45,492 nucleotides of DNA from a virus. Position 1 is the first letter of the stretch, and every line of letters starts with the position of its first letter. A program made the translations under genes and the position numbers. Where the stretch lies: positions 1-45,492 of IMG/VR virus record IMGVR_UViG_3300025093_000038; one strand, given 5' to 3'. This document shows, piece by piece, positions 7,436 through 16,071 of the stretch. The notes below the pieces were generated by a model. It did no database searches and was not told where the DNA came from. It worked only from the letters and a program-made list of their open reading frames with translations.

Positions 7436-10174
7436 GTGACCAAGCCCTATGACGCGGTCGACCTTTGTGCCGGGCCCGGCGGCTGGGACGTCGCTGCCCG
7501 ACGTCTTGGCCTCCACGTGCTCGGCATTGAGCTCGACCACGCAGCCTGCGCAACCCGCGCCGCGGCCGGACACCCGACCCTGCAGGCCGACATGACCGTC
7601 GTGGACCCGAACGGGATCAACATGGCACCGATGTCCGGTCAGATCGGCTCGCCGCCGTGCCAGGGGTTCAGCCCCGCCGGGAAGGGCCAGGCGCGGGACG
7701 ACTCGATCCGTCTCCTCGAGGAGTTGGAGCCCGTGCGCACACTGCGGGACCTCGAGACCGTCATCGCGGGCTGCCACGAGTGGATGACCCACCCCGGTAC
7801 CGCTCTCGTGCTTGAGCCGCTTCGGTGGGCGATGACCACGTTCCCGTCGTGGATCGCGTGGGAGCAGGTGCCGACCGTGCAACCCATCTGGGACGCCTGC
7901 GCCGTCATCCTGCGCCGCCTCGGCTACAGCGTCGCCACCGGCCGTCTGCAGGCCGAGCAGTACGGCGTACCCCAGACCCGGAAACGGTCCATCCTCGTGG
8001 CCCGGGACCCGTACCTAGTCGCGGAACTCGGTCCAGTCGCCCTGCCCACGCCCACTCACTCGCGCTACCACAACCGCGACCCGAAGCGCCTCGACGAGGG
8101 CGCGCCCCCGTGGGTCAGCATGGCCGAGGCCCTCGGGCGGGGCGCGACCGCTCGTCCCTCGATGACCGTCACCGGCGGCGGCTCGGCGACAGGCGGGGCG
8201 GAGCCCTTCGGCAACGCCGCGCGACAGGGCCTCGCGAAGGAGCTGGAAGCCGGGCGCTGGCAGTTCGCCGGCGCGGGAGCCGCCGCGAACGAGACCGCCC
8301 GGCAGCGCCGACGCCCGGACGACGAGCCCGCGCACACCATCACCGGTGGCCGGACCGCAGTCTGGACCCCGACGCCCGCGATCGACGGAGAGACCCCCGC
8401 CGACTGCGCATGGAGCGAGGACCGGCCGGCTCCGACCATGGTTGCCTCGTTCGCGGCTGACGTCGTCGCCACACCGAAGTACCGCAAGGCCGGCGACGGG
8501 CCGCGGCAGTCGACCCCCGGCTCGATCCGCGTCACGCCCCAGGAAGCGGCCGTACTGCAGTCGTTCCCCGCCGACTACCCGTGGCAGGGCACGAAGACGA
8601 AGGTCTACCAGCAGATCGGGAACGCCATCCCGCCCCTGCTCGCCGAGGCCGTGCTCCGCGCCGTGCTCGGGATCGAATCGAGCACTGACACCACCGGTGC
8701 AGCCGACTCGGCTGTCGACTCGGCTGTCGACGCGGACGAGATCGCTGACGTGACCACCTACTACGAAGACGACACAGTGACCGTGCACGCAGGTGACTGC
8801 CTCAATCTGCTGCGCGCTGACGCCCTCGGTTACGAACACGCTCTCGGGTACCACCCCCTGCGCCTGTTCCCCGACGCGTCGGTTGACGCGATCGTCACTG
8901 ACCCGCCGTACGGCCTGGGGTTCATGGGCAAGGAGTGGGACGCGCTCCCGCCCGGCCGGGAGTGGGCGGCCGAGTGCCTTCGCGTCCTGAAGCCGGGGGG
9001 CCACCTGGTGGCGTTCGGCGGGTCCCGCACCTGGCATCGTCTCGCGGTCGCGATCGAGGACGGGGGCTTCGAGATCCGTGACTCCCTGGCCTGGCTCTAC
9101 GGGTCCGGCTTCCCCAAGTCCCTCGACGTGGCCAAGGCCATCGACAGTGCAGGCGGCGCCTCGCCGGCCAGCCAGGCGGCGGTACTTCGGACTGCCCGTG
9201 AACGAGCCAGCATGACCCGGGAGCAGATCGCGGAGGCCGTGGGTTGCACCCCGTCGTCGGTCCGAGACTGGGAAGAAGGCCGCTCGCGCGCAGTCGGTCG
9301 ACCGGTCGAGCACATCATTCCGTCGTCGCGCTACCGGTCTGCCCTCGCTGACCTGCTGGGCTACACCGCAGACGAGCGGTCGGTCACCGGAGTTGCGGTA
9401 GACCGCCGCGGAGACGGGACCGTGGTCGGGCTCGGCCACTCAGGCAAGGTCTATGGCGACCCCTCCACGCCAGAGGCTGGCCGGTGGGCCGGGTGGGGCA
9501 CCGCGCTCAAGCCCGGCTTCGAACCCATCGTCATTGGCAGGAAGCCCCTGGCTGGCACGGTCGCCGCCAACGTCCTGATGCATGGGACGGGTGCCATCAA
9601 CGTGGACGCCTGCCGCATCGAAGCCACCGACGATCAGCTGGCCGAGAAGTACGCCAGCGTCCAGAACGCTGGCGTTCGGTCGAACACCGTCTACGGCCGC
9701 GACAACCGCAGCCGCAGCGGTGCTGCACCTCACGACGCTGGGCGTTGGCCAGCCAACGTCGTGCTCGACGAGGCGCTGTCCGACGAGCTCGACCGCGTCA
9801 CCCGTCACATCGACGGCGCATCCCGGTTCTTCTACGTCGCCAAGGCCGACAACGACGAACGCGTCACTGTCGACGGCGTCGCGCACCCCACCGTCAAGCC
9901 GCTTGACCTGATGCGCTGGCTTGTCCGGCTGGTGACCCCGCCCGGCGGCACCGTGCTCGAGCCGTTCGCCGGGTCGGGCACCACGGTCGAGGCGTGCCTC
10001 TTGGAGGGCTTCGACTGCGTCGCGGTCGAGCGTGACGAGTCCTATCTGCCGCTGATCCGTCAGCGCATCGACCGGCACCGCAACCCGATCCGTGCCGTGA
10101 AGACCGCAGCACTCCCTGGCGAGGACCTCGGCATCTTCGCCCTCTTCGACACCCCGAACGGAGCTCCCGCATGA
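7436..10174 (+). CDS. fused C5-cytosine and amino DNA methyltransferase with HTH insert
   Basis: A 912-aa bifunctional enzyme. Residues 1 to about 412 are a C5-cytosine methyltransferase: motif I DLCAGPGG (9-16), PPCQGF with catalytic C75 (73-78), EQV in place of the usual ENV (143-145), QTRKR (180-184) and motif X YQQIGNAIPP (391-400). Residues about 440-885 are an amino-methyltransferase: DPPYG (489-493) and EPFAGSGTT (842-850), with HPTVKPLDLMRWL (817-829). Between them, residues about 586-640 form an XRE-type helix-turn-helix (MTREQIAEAVGCTPSSVRDW). GTG 7436 is chosen for its AGGAGGA site. Two chemistries in one chain would give the phage two protective marks. Confidence 0.92.
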   Translation: MTKPYDAVDLCAGPGGWDVAARRLGLHVLGIELDHAACATRAAAGHPTLQADMTVVDPNGINMAPMSGQIGSPPCQGFSPAGKGQARDDSIRLLEELEPVRTLRDLETVIAGCHEWMTHPGTALVLEPLRWAMTTFPSWIAWEQVPTVQPIWDACAVILRRLGYSVATGRLQAEQYGVPQTRKRSILVARDPYLVAELGPVALPTPTHSRYHNRDPKRLDEGAPPWVSMAEALGRGATARPSMTVTGGGSATGGAEPFGNAARQGLAKELEAGRWQFAGAGAAANETARQRRRPDDEPAHTITGGRTAVWTPTPAIDGETPADCAWSEDRPAPTMVASFAADVVATPKYRKAGDGPRQSTPGSIRVTPQEAAVLQSFPADYPWQGTKTKVYQQIGNAIPPLLAEAVLRAVLGIESSTDTTGAADSAVDSAVDADEIADVTTYYEDDTVTVHAGDCLNLLRADALGYEHALGYHPLRLFPDASVDAIVTDPPYGLGFMGKEWDALPPGREWAAECLRVLKPGGHLVAFGGSRTWHRLAVAIEDGGFEIRDSLAWLYGSGFPKSLDVAKAIDSAGGASPASQAAVLRTARERASMTREQIAEAVGCTPSSVRDWEEGRSRAVGRPVEHIIPSSRYRSALADLLGYTADERSVTGVAVDRRGDGTVVGLGHSGKVYGDPSTPEAGRWAGWGTALKPGFEPIVIGRKPLAGTVAANVLMHGTGAINVDACRIEATDDQLAEKYASVQNAGVRSNTVYGRDNRSRSGAAPHDAGRWPANVVLDEALSDELDRVTRHIDGASRFFYVAKADNDERVTVDGVAHPTVKPLDLMRWLVRLVTPPGGTVLEPFAGSGTTVEACLLEGFDCVAVERDESYLPLIRQRIDRHRNPIRAVKTAALPGEDLGIFALFDTPNGAPA

Positions 10175-10383
10175 GCCAGCCCACCCACCCCGAGCCCGGC
10201 CGGCTCCGCTACGTGGCCAACGACCTCGACTTCACACTGTTCGTGGAGGCCATCGAGAAGGTCGCCCGCCTGATGGGAACACCGGAGTGGCAGCGGTTCG
10301 CCGCGTCGCACCCGCCGAAGCTGGCCATCGACGGCCGGGAGTACTCCCGTCGTCAGCGTGCCCGTCAGGGACGGCGCAGGTGA
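10171..10383 (+). CDS. hypothetical protein, 70 aa
   Basis: ATG 10171 overlaps the methyltransferase stop. Short soluble protein with a central amphipathic helix (DFTLFVEAIEKVARLMGTPE) and a very basic tail (SRRQRARQGRRR), so nucleic-acid binding is possible. No family recognised. Confidence 0.6.
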   Translation: MSQPTHPEPGRLRYVANDLDFTLFVEAIEKVARLMGTPEWQRFAASHPPKLAIDGREYSRRQRARQGRRR

Positions 10384-11264
10384 GCCCGGAAGACCCGCGC
10401 CACGGCTCGAACGCCGGGGTCATGGCGCACCGCAACGCCGACGTACCGCTGTGCGAGCTCTGCAAGGCGGCGCAGCGGCGGACCCGGAAGGTCTACCGAC
10501 TCCGGGAACTCACCCAGGGACCGGCACGCGTACGGCTCGGCGAGGAAGCAGCGCGGAAGGTCGAGTTGATCCCCGTCAACCACCTCGCCGCTGTCTCGGG
10601 CGTCCACGCCTCCAAGATCACCCACTACCGCCGCTACGGCCCCGACACGCTCGTCTACCCCGCCACCCGTGACGCGATCCTGAACGCGCAGCCCGCCTAC
10701 ACGGTCGTGGGTCTGCAGCGGCGCCTGCGGGCGCTGTCCCGGATCGGGTGGACCATGCCGGCGGTCGCGAAGGCGACGGGTGTCGACGTGGACGCGTTGA
10801 AGAAGCTCCGCAACGCCCCCGACGGGTCACGGGTCTGCGTCCGCCAGGCCGTCGCCGACGGGATCGTCGCTGCCTACGACTCCATGTCGATGACCCCCGC
10901 ACCGGCGGGCAACACGGCCACGACAGCGGTGAGACGTGCCGCCGCCGAGGGGTGGGTGTCGCCCCTCGCCTGGGACGACATTGACGACGCCGACGAACGC
11001 CCCGACGGTGCGTCCTGCGCCACCCCGGGCTGCACCCGCACACGCAGCGGCGGCGGCCGTCTGTGCCGCTCCCACCAGGAGGGCCGCGACGCGACCCGCA
11101 CGTGGGCGATGGCGGAGCTGGTCAGCGAGTGGGAGCACCTCCGTTCCTGCGGCGTCTCGGAGGCCACTGCGCTCGTCCAGCTGGACACGACCCTCGAGGC
11201 CGTCCAGCGCGCCTACAGCCGTGCCGCCACCTCATCGACAGACCAGGAGAGGACTGCTTCCTGA
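10380..11264 (+). CDS. HTH DNA-binding protein, 294 aa
   Basis: GTG 10380. The N-terminus CELCKAAQRRTRKVYRLREL matches the CxxCR/K-rich opening of actinophage DNA-binding proteins. About 60-85 (VNHLAAVSGVHASKITHYRR) and 120-145 (MPAVAKATGVDVDALKKLRN) are two helix-turn-helix-like segments. WVSPLAWDDIDD (about 192-203) is a phrase shared with actinophage 'helix-turn-helix DNA binding domain' proteins. A C-terminal zinc-like patch (CATPGCTRTRSGGGRLCRSH) follows. It directly precedes the replication initiator and may regulate early transcription or replication. Confidence 0.8.
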   Translation: MSPEDPRHGSNAGVMAHRNADVPLCELCKAAQRRTRKVYRLRELTQGPARVRLGEEAARKVELIPVNHLAAVSGVHASKITHYRRYGPDTLVYPATRDAILNAQPAYTVVGLQRRLRALSRIGWTMPAVAKATGVDVDALKKLRNAPDGSRVCVRQAVADGIVAAYDSMSMTPAPAGNTATTAVRRAAAEGWVSPLAWDDIDDADERPDGASCATPGCTRTRSGGGRLCRSHQEGRDATRTWAMAELVSEWEHLRSCGVSEATALVQLDTTLEAVQRAYSRAATSSTDQERTAS

Positions 11265-12124
11265 TGGCCCGCATCCGCACCATCAAGCCCGAGTTCTGGA
11301 CCGACGGGGACGTCATGGACCTCTCCCCGTTCGCTCGGCTGCTGTTCATCGGGTCCTGGAACTTCGCCATGTGCGACTTCGGGCACGTCGCCGACGACCC
11401 GCGCCGACTGAAGATGCAGGTGCTGCCGGGCGACGACGTCGACCCGGTCGCGCTTGTGGATGAACTGCTCGCGTCGGGCCGTATGCGTCGCTTGGCTGTG
11501 GATAACCGGACGTTCTTGCACATCGTGCGGTTCACCGATCACCAGAAGACGGAGAAGCGGTGGTCGCCGCGCTGCGTTGCGTGTCAGGCGCAGGCGACGA
11601 GCGAATCCGCAGGTCAGGGAGGGGATGAGCCCCCAGATGAGGGGCTCCCGCCACCCCCTGACGACCACGACGGACCACCCGGAACCTCCCCCAACCTCTC
11701 CGAAACTCCCCGAACCTCTGCCCCGGAAGGGAAAGGAGGGGAAAGGAAAGGAAGGGAAGGGATAGAAACTGCTGCAGCAGCCGCGCGTGAGCTCCCACCA
11801 GCCGTCGACATCCTCCGCGCCCAGCTCGACGCCAGGAAGCTCATCGTCCGCTGGGACAAGCTCACCGACGCCGACCTGACCGAGATCGTCGACTTCGTCG
11901 AGATCCACGGCGACGGGCCACTCATCAAGGCCGCCCTCGCCGGCTACCAGCCGAACAACCCGCCCGTGTTCGCGCAGGCGTGGCTCGGCACCTGGCGGGC
12001 CCTGCCCGTCCCCGGCACTGGCCTCGGCCTCGTGCCCGACCTGCCGTGCGGCCAGCCCGGCCACTCCGGCACCACCCGCCACTGCACCCAGTGCGCCTCC
12101 GAAGCGAAGGCGGTGTCGTCGTGA
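11264..12124 (+). CDS. replication initiator / replisome organiser
   Basis: 286 aa. The N-terminus (ARIRTIKPEFWTDGDVMDLS and FARLLFIGSWNFAM) is the winged-helix domain found at the start of many phage initiator (DnaD/O-like) proteins. Residues about 105-180 are a low-complexity linker rich in P, G, E and K. A C-terminal helical domain follows (VDILRAQLDARKLIVRWDKL; FAQAWLGTW), ending in a CxxC. The linker-coding DNA holds iterons and a purine tract (next entry), the lambda gene O arrangement. It probably recruits the host helicase, since no helicase is visible here. Confidence 0.8.
   Translation: MARIRTIKPEFWTDGDVMDLSPFARLLFIGSWNFAMCDFGHVADDPRRLKMQVLPGDDVDPVALVDELLASGRMRRLAVDNRTFLHIVRFTDHQKTEKRWSPRCVACQAQATSESAGQGGDEPPDEGLPPPPDDHDGPPGTSPNLSETPRTSAPEGKGGERKGREGIETAAAAARELPPAVDILRAQLDARKLIVRWDKLTDADLTEIVDFVEIHGDGPLIKAALAGYQPNNPPVFAQAWLGTWRALPVPGTGLGLVPDLPCGQPGHSGTTRHCTQCASEAKAVSS
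11627..11780 (+). other. candidate replication origin inside the initiator gene
   Basis: In order: an inverted repeat GAGCCCC (11627-11633) / GGGGCTC (11641-11647); four direct repeats with consensus CGAACCTCYC starting at 11681, 11691, 11701 and 11711, spaced exactly 10 bp; an unbroken 38-base purine run on the top strand (11725-11762, GGAAGGGAAAGGAGG...); and a 12-bp palindrome CTGCTGCAGCAG (11769-11780). Ten is not a multiple of three, so the repeats are read in different frames and are a DNA-level signal. This matches iterons plus an unwinding tract, as in the lambda origin within gene O. Confidence 0.65.
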
Positions 12125-12360
12125 AGGCGATCCCCATCAACGTCCGTGCCGTCATCGTCGGCGGCCCCCACTGCGGCACCCGGTTCGTCGTGGTCGCCGA
12201 CCACCAGCCGAACACCGGCGACCTGCTCGGCACCCCGCCGCGGCGGGTGTCGATGCACCACTCGGGCGCCGACGTCCTCTACGACCTCGACGAGTCGGGC
12301 CAGTCGTCGGACGGCCGCACCGTCTACCGCTACCCGACACCGAAGGAGGCGACCCCGTGA
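12121..12360 (+). CDS. small hypothetical protein, 79 aa
   Basis: GTG 12121 overlaps the initiator stop and ends in a GTGA junction with the HNH gene. All-beta composition (INVRAVIVGGPHCGTRFVVV; then DGRTVYRYPTP). A family of similar short actinophage proteins exists, function unknown. Confidence 0.65.
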   Translation: MKAIPINVRAVIVGGPHCGTRFVVVADHQPNTGDLLGTPPRRVSMHHSGADVLYDLDESGQSSDGRTVYRYPTPKEATP

Positions 12361-12854
12361 AACGCACCCCGCTGGCCCGGAAGGCGCAGATGGCCCGGCG
12401 CCCGTTCACCGCGAAGCCGCCCACGAAGGCCGCCACGGCCCCCAGGCCGCCACGGAAGCCCCCGAGGGACACCGGACCCTCCCGGGAGGTCCGTGCGCTC
12501 GTCCTGGACCGTGCGGACGGCTGCTGCGAGGTGTGCGGGCTGCTGCTGTACGCGGACGGACGATGGTTGGGGCCGTACTCGGTGCACCACCGGCGTCCGC
12601 GCGGCGCCGGCGGCGACAAGAGGCCCGACACGAACAGCCCAGCGAACCTGCTCCTCGTCTGCGGCTCCGCCACCACGCCGGGCGGCTGCCACCTCCTCAT
12701 CGAGTCGAACCGCGCCCACGCCCTGAACCTCGGCTGGCTGGTCCTCCGCAACGGCGACCAGAACCCGGCCGAGACCCCGCTGCAGCTGCACGCCTACCCG
12801 GGCGACTGGTCGCTGCTGCGTCACGACGGCACGGTCGCGGAGTGGGTGCTGTGA
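12357..12854 (+). CDS. HNH endonuclease
   Basis: 165 aa. A basic, proline-rich N-terminus (1-45) is followed by an HNH fold: DRADGCCEVCG supplies the first cysteines, SVHHRRPRGAGG the catalytic HH, NSPANLLLVCG the central N, and GGCHLLIESNRAHAL the last C/H pair. GTG 12357. It lies beside the replication genes; it could be a homing nuclease or a phage nuclease for replication or host-DNA degradation. Confidence 0.88.
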   Translation: MKRTPLARKAQMARRPFTAKPPTKAATAPRPPRKPPRDTGPSREVRALVLDRADGCCEVCGLLLYADGRWLGPYSVHHRRPRGAGGDKRPDTNSPANLLLVCGSATTPGGCHLLIESNRAHALNLGWLVLRNGDQNPAETPLQLHAYPGDWSLLRHDGTVAEWVL

Positions 12855-13339
12855 AGGCCCTGACGGTGCGGCAGCCGTACGCCGCCGCGATCGTGACCCT
12901 CGGGAAGAACGTCGAGAACCGGCCGAAGTACACGAAGCACCGCGGCCGGTTCGCGGTCCACGCCAGCACCACCCCGGCCCACGACACGGCGTTCACGCAG
13001 GTCGAGACCATCACCGGGAAGACGCTCCCGAACCTCGGCGCACCCCGTCTCGGACCGGCGTACCGGATGGGCGCGGTCATCGGGGTCGTCGACCTGGTCG
13101 ACGTGCACACCGAGGACGACTGCCGTGGCGCATGTTCGCCGTGGGCGCTGCGTGCGACCGACATCTGCGCGCAGTGCGTCCGCGGTCGCTGCGCGACGGA
13201 GCACGCCCCCTGCTGGCACTGGGAGCTCACCAACCCGGTCCCGTTGCGGGTCCCGGTCCCGATGTCGGGGCAGCTCGGGTTGTGGAACGTGTCGGCCCAC
13301 CAGGAAGCCAGCATCACCCGCCAGCTCGCCACCCCATGA
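12851..13339 (+). CDS. ASCH-domain protein
   Basis: 162 aa. It opens ALTVRQPYAAAIVTLGKNVE and continues NRPKYTKHRGRFAVHAS, the classic ASCH start (LSIRQPWA...KxxExR...GxxxIHA). GAVIGVVDLVDVH is the central strand pair. ASCH proteins use a PUA-like fold and are thought to bind RNA or modified nucleobases. A cysteine cluster (CAQCVRGRCATEHAPC) inserted near residue 115 looks like an added zinc site. GTG 12851. Confidence 0.85.
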   Translation: MKALTVRQPYAAAIVTLGKNVENRPKYTKHRGRFAVHASTTPAHDTAFTQVETITGKTLPNLGAPRLGPAYRMGAVIGVVDLVDVHTEDDCRGACSPWALRATDICAQCVRGRCATEHAPCWHWELTNPVPLRVPVPMSGQLGLWNVSAHQEASITRQLATP

Positions 13340-13506
13340 CCGGCCCGGCACCCCACACGAAGCGGACGTTCCCGGATGTGACGGCTGCTATCGCGGCTGC
13401 TCTGCGGGTGTCTAGGTCGTCGGGGAAGCCCTTACGTGTCTACGCCTGCCGCCAGTGCGGCGGGTTCCACCTGACCAGCAGACCGAAGAACGGACCACTG
13501 CCATGA
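13336..13506 (+). CDS. small basic CxxC protein, 56 aa
   Basis: ATG 13336 overlaps the ASCH stop. Sequence KPLRVYACRQCGGFHLTSRP near the C-terminus is a common phage mini-domain (YxCxxCxxxHLT). Likely metal-binding and nucleic-acid associated; function unknown. Confidence 0.7.
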   Translation: MTGPAPHTKRTFPDVTAAIAAALRVSRSSGKPLRVYACRQCGGFHLTSRPKNGPLP

Positions 13507-13844
13507 CCGACACCATCGAAGAGGCCCACGACCGCGCCTCCGCGTTCACGACCGTCGACCGCGACCAGACGTTCCCGTTCGTCGAGGACGAGAACTGCAA
13601 TGTCACCGGCTACGGCCACCAGGACGTCACCGAGTTCGCCGAGGCCATCGCCCGGTGGGACCTCCACTGCGGCGCCACGGACGAGCTGGACCTCGAGGAC
13701 ACCTACCAGGTGTGCCACGACTGGGCTATCGAGCACCCGTCCGACGACGAGCGGCTCTTCACGGTCCACCCGGAGACGGGTGAGCCGGTCACTGCGGGCA
13801 CGCCGGGCGCGTACCCGATCACGTGCGTGTGGGGGCAGCGATGA
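13503..13844 (+). CDS. hypothetical protein, 113 aa
   Basis: ATG 13503. An acidic, soluble protein (WDLHCGATDELDLEDTYQVC in the middle). No recognised domain. The next gene starts at ATG 13841 and overlaps its stop. Confidence 0.65.
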   Translation: MTDTIEEAHDRASAFTTVDRDQTFPFVEDENCNVTGYGHQDVTEFAEAIARWDLHCGATDELDLEDTYQVCHDWAIEHPSDDERLFTVHPETGEPVTAGTPGAYPITCVWGQR

Positions 13845-14125
13845 CCGACCACGCCGAGAAGGCCCGGGACGCGCTGGCTGCTGCGTCGGAGACGGGCCAG
13901 GCCGTTGCTGCGCTGGTGGGGATCGGTCACGCCCTGCTCGCTCTCGCTGAGGCGGCGCCTCCGATCCCGCCCGGGCCGTGCGCCTCCGAGGGCACCCCGC
14001 TGACCTTCCTCGGACTCACCTACCCCACCCCCCGATGCAGCCTGCTCTCCGGGCACGCGGGCGCTCACACCGACGGGCGAGACACGTGGGTTCCCGCCCC
14101 CGACTCAACCCCGCAGGAGGACTGA
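13841..14125 (+). CDS. hypothetical protein, 94 aa
   Basis: ATG 13841. Helical alanine-rich first half (AEKARDALAAASETGQAVAA), then a proline-rich part with GLTYPTPRCSLLSGHAGAHT, resembling small actinobacterial proteins with C/H clusters. Function unknown. Confidence 0.6.
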   Translation: MTDHAEKARDALAAASETGQAVAALVGIGHALLALAEAAPPIPPGPCASEGTPLTFLGLTYPTPRCSLLSGHAGAHTDGRDTWVPAPDSTPQED

Positions 14126-14706
14126 TGACCGACACGACGACACCGGCCCCGCTCGAGGGCCGCCGCACGATCCGCCGCTTCGCCCACGAGCTCTACCCCC
14201 ACCCCGACGAGGCCGAGGTCCGCCCCCTCGCGGTGGACGTCCCGTACCTCTACGCCCTCGCCCTGGGCCACGAGGTGTGGGAGTCGGACTGGTTCGACCT
14301 GGGTCGCGGCGAGGACGGCAACCTGATCCCGGGGAGTCTGGAGCTGCGGCTGAGCGTGGAGCGCACCATCGCCCTCGGCAACGCCCGCATGCAGGCGTTC
14401 CTCGCGGACGCCCTCGCCCAGGGCATGACGGGCGACGCGGCGTGGGAGTGGGCGTCGGTCCGGAACCACCCGGAGATCGGTGGCGAGTTCATCTACGAGC
14501 GGGCCGTCCACTACGGCGTCGACCCGGACCTGATCAAGCCGTACCCGGTCCTGGCGGAGTGCGCCCACCACACCCACTCGATCCCCCACGAGTCGGGCCG
14601 CTTCAACACCCAGAAGCGCATCCACGTGCCGGAGTCGGCGTGCATGGACTGCACCGAGCCCCTCCCGGTCACCGAGGACGACGACACCACCGAGGAGACC
14701 CGATGA
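14125..14706 (+). CDS. conserved actinophage protein, 193 aa
   Basis: ATG 14125 with AGGAGG just upstream (14115-14120). Soluble alpha/beta protein; VDVPYLYALALGHEVWESDW (about 39-58) and AWEWASVRNHPEIGGEFIYE (about 111-130) are the most distinctive segments. The C-terminus carries CAHHTHSIPHE and CMDC, a possible zinc site. No function recognised. Confidence 0.7.
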   Translation: MTDTTTPAPLEGRRTIRRFAHELYPHPDEAEVRPLAVDVPYLYALALGHEVWESDWFDLGRGEDGNLIPGSLELRLSVERTIALGNARMQAFLADALAQGMTGDAAWEWASVRNHPEIGGEFIYERAVHYGVDPDLIKPYPVLAECAHHTHSIPHESGRFNTQKRIHVPESACMDCTEPLPVTEDDDTTEETR

Positions 14707-15494
14707 CGAACCCGACCGTGCGCCGCGTCTCTGACGACCGGGGCAGCCACATCGAACCGCCGCTCGACGAGAACGCCTCGCCCATCGAGAAGCTGCGGTG
14801 GGCCGCTGCTGTTGCGATGGCGGACGCCGGCATCGAAGTCCACGTGTCCGAGATCGGCGACGGGTACGGCCTGGACTGGGTCGGCGGAGACGGGGCGACC
14901 GTCAGTCACAGCGCGACGGACTACCGGACCTGCTGGTACCGGATCGGCGCCATGGCCGACGGGGCCGACATGGTTCGCCGGGCCGCCGCCTCGACTGCCT
15001 CGCTGGCCGAGAGCGTGCGATCCCATCTCTCCGGTCTCGCGATCTCCGACGAGGAGCGCGCGTCCGCCCATGCCGCCCTTGCTGGCCCGAGGCCACAGCG
15101 CGCCGAGATCGACCGCCTTGCCCGATGGCTGATCGCCGTCTGGGAGGAGGTCGACAGTCGCGTGAGGGCGTCGCACGTCGCGACCTTCGCCGACATGGCC
15201 CGCGCTCTCCTCGCTGCTGCTCAGACTGCTGTCACGACCACCGAGGCCAGCGAGGTCGTCGAATACCGGCTGATCGTCGTGACGGCGGGCGGAGAGCACG
15301 TCGACACCGTGCGCGTGGAGCCGCGCTACCCGGAGCTCCGTGCTCGCGAGATCCACGAGCACCTCGGGCGGGGCGGCACCTACAACGGTCAGCGGTTCAC
15401 CGGCACCCGGATCGAGCGCCGCGCCGTCACGTCTTTCGCCGACCGCGCCACGCCGTGGGTGCCGGTCGACACCGAGGGCGGTGAGCCCGAGTGA
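14703..15494 (+). CDS. hypothetical protein, 263 aa
   Basis: ATG 14703. Three regions: an N-terminal alpha/beta part with GIEVHVSEIGDGYGLDWVGG; a long helical middle (about 90-185) rich in alanine and arginine with coiled-coil character; and a C-terminal beta part (VVEYRLIVVTAGGEHVDTVR). The first and last parts look like separate small domains. No family recognised. Confidence 0.65.
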   Translation: MTNPTVRRVSDDRGSHIEPPLDENASPIEKLRWAAAVAMADAGIEVHVSEIGDGYGLDWVGGDGATVSHSATDYRTCWYRIGAMADGADMVRRAAASTASLAESVRSHLSGLAISDEERASAHAALAGPRPQRAEIDRLARWLIAVWEEVDSRVRASHVATFADMARALLAAAQTAVTTTEASEVVEYRLIVVTAGGEHVDTVRVEPRYPELRAREIHEHLGRGGTYNGQRFTGTRIERRAVTSFADRATPWVPVDTEGGEPE

Positions 15495-15700
15495 GCGCCG
15501 CCGACGTCGCTGTCCGCGTGCCGGTTCTGCTCATCGCTGTCGTGGCGCTCGCGTTCCTGGCGTGTCTCGTCTACGCCGCGGTCGCCGCCCCGCGCCGCGC
15601 CGCCCGTGAGGAGGCCCGGTTCGGGCTCGGTCTCCTCGTGGTCCTCGCTGTCCTCTTGGCCCTGATCTGGGGACTCGCGAACGGCGGTGAGGTGTGGTGA
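15491..15700 (+). CDS. small two-pass membrane protein, 69 aa
   Basis: GTG 15491. Two hydrophobic helices, about 8-33 (VRVPVLLIAVVALAFLACLV then YAA) and 46-63 (LGLLVVLAVLLALIWGLA), joined by a basic loop (APRRAAREEAR). Positive-inside topology puts the loop in the cytoplasm. Membrane function unknown. Confidence 0.65.
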   Translation: MSAADVAVRVPVLLIAVVALAFLACLVYAAVAAPRRAAREEARFGLGLLVVLAVLLALIWGLANGGEVW

Positions 15701-16071
15701 GCGACTACGCCGAGCAGCGACCGCAGGTCGCTCCTGACCGTTGCCTGCAGTGCGAGGAGACCAAGGCAGCCGTTCGGGCCAACCGGCTGTTCTGCTGCAC
15801 GGTCTCGCGCGGGGAGGTCACCGAGGTCGACGAGGAGTGGGAGCGCCACCGCTGGGCTGACTGGAGCCACCTGGAGCTCGTTCGTGCGGGCATTCGACCC
15901 GAGGCGGTCGACCTGCATCGCCGCACCTCTGCTCCGACCTTGCAGTGGGTGCCGTGTGAGGACACCCGCTACGGACACCAGCCTGCCGACGAGGAGGCCA
16001 CGGCGGCATGGGGCGTGCCCGCCGGGGTCTGCGTCCACTGCGGTCGCCGCGAGGGCGGTGAGCCGTCGTGA
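15697..16071 (+). CDS. Cys-rich hypothetical protein, 124 aa
   Basis: GTG 15697 gives the usual GTGA overlap; GTG 15694 is one codon longer. Cysteine pairs occur at both ends: CLQCEETKAAVRANRLFCC near residue 16 and CVHCGRREGG at the end. The middle (EEWERHRWADWSHLELVRAG) is helical. Possibly two zinc sites; unknown role. Confidence 0.65.
   Translation: MSDYAEQRPQVAPDRCLQCEETKAAVRANRLFCCTVSRGEVTEVDEEWERHRWADWSHLELVRAGIRPEAVDLHRRTSAPTLQWVPCEDTRYGHQPADEEATAAWGVPAGVCVHCGRREGGEPS

Noticed and set aside
5791-7443. 550-aa leftward open frame over the clamp gene
   Set aside because: It is the mirror of clamp codons, has a repetitive V/G/D/R composition and no ribosome site; the rightward clamp explains the region.
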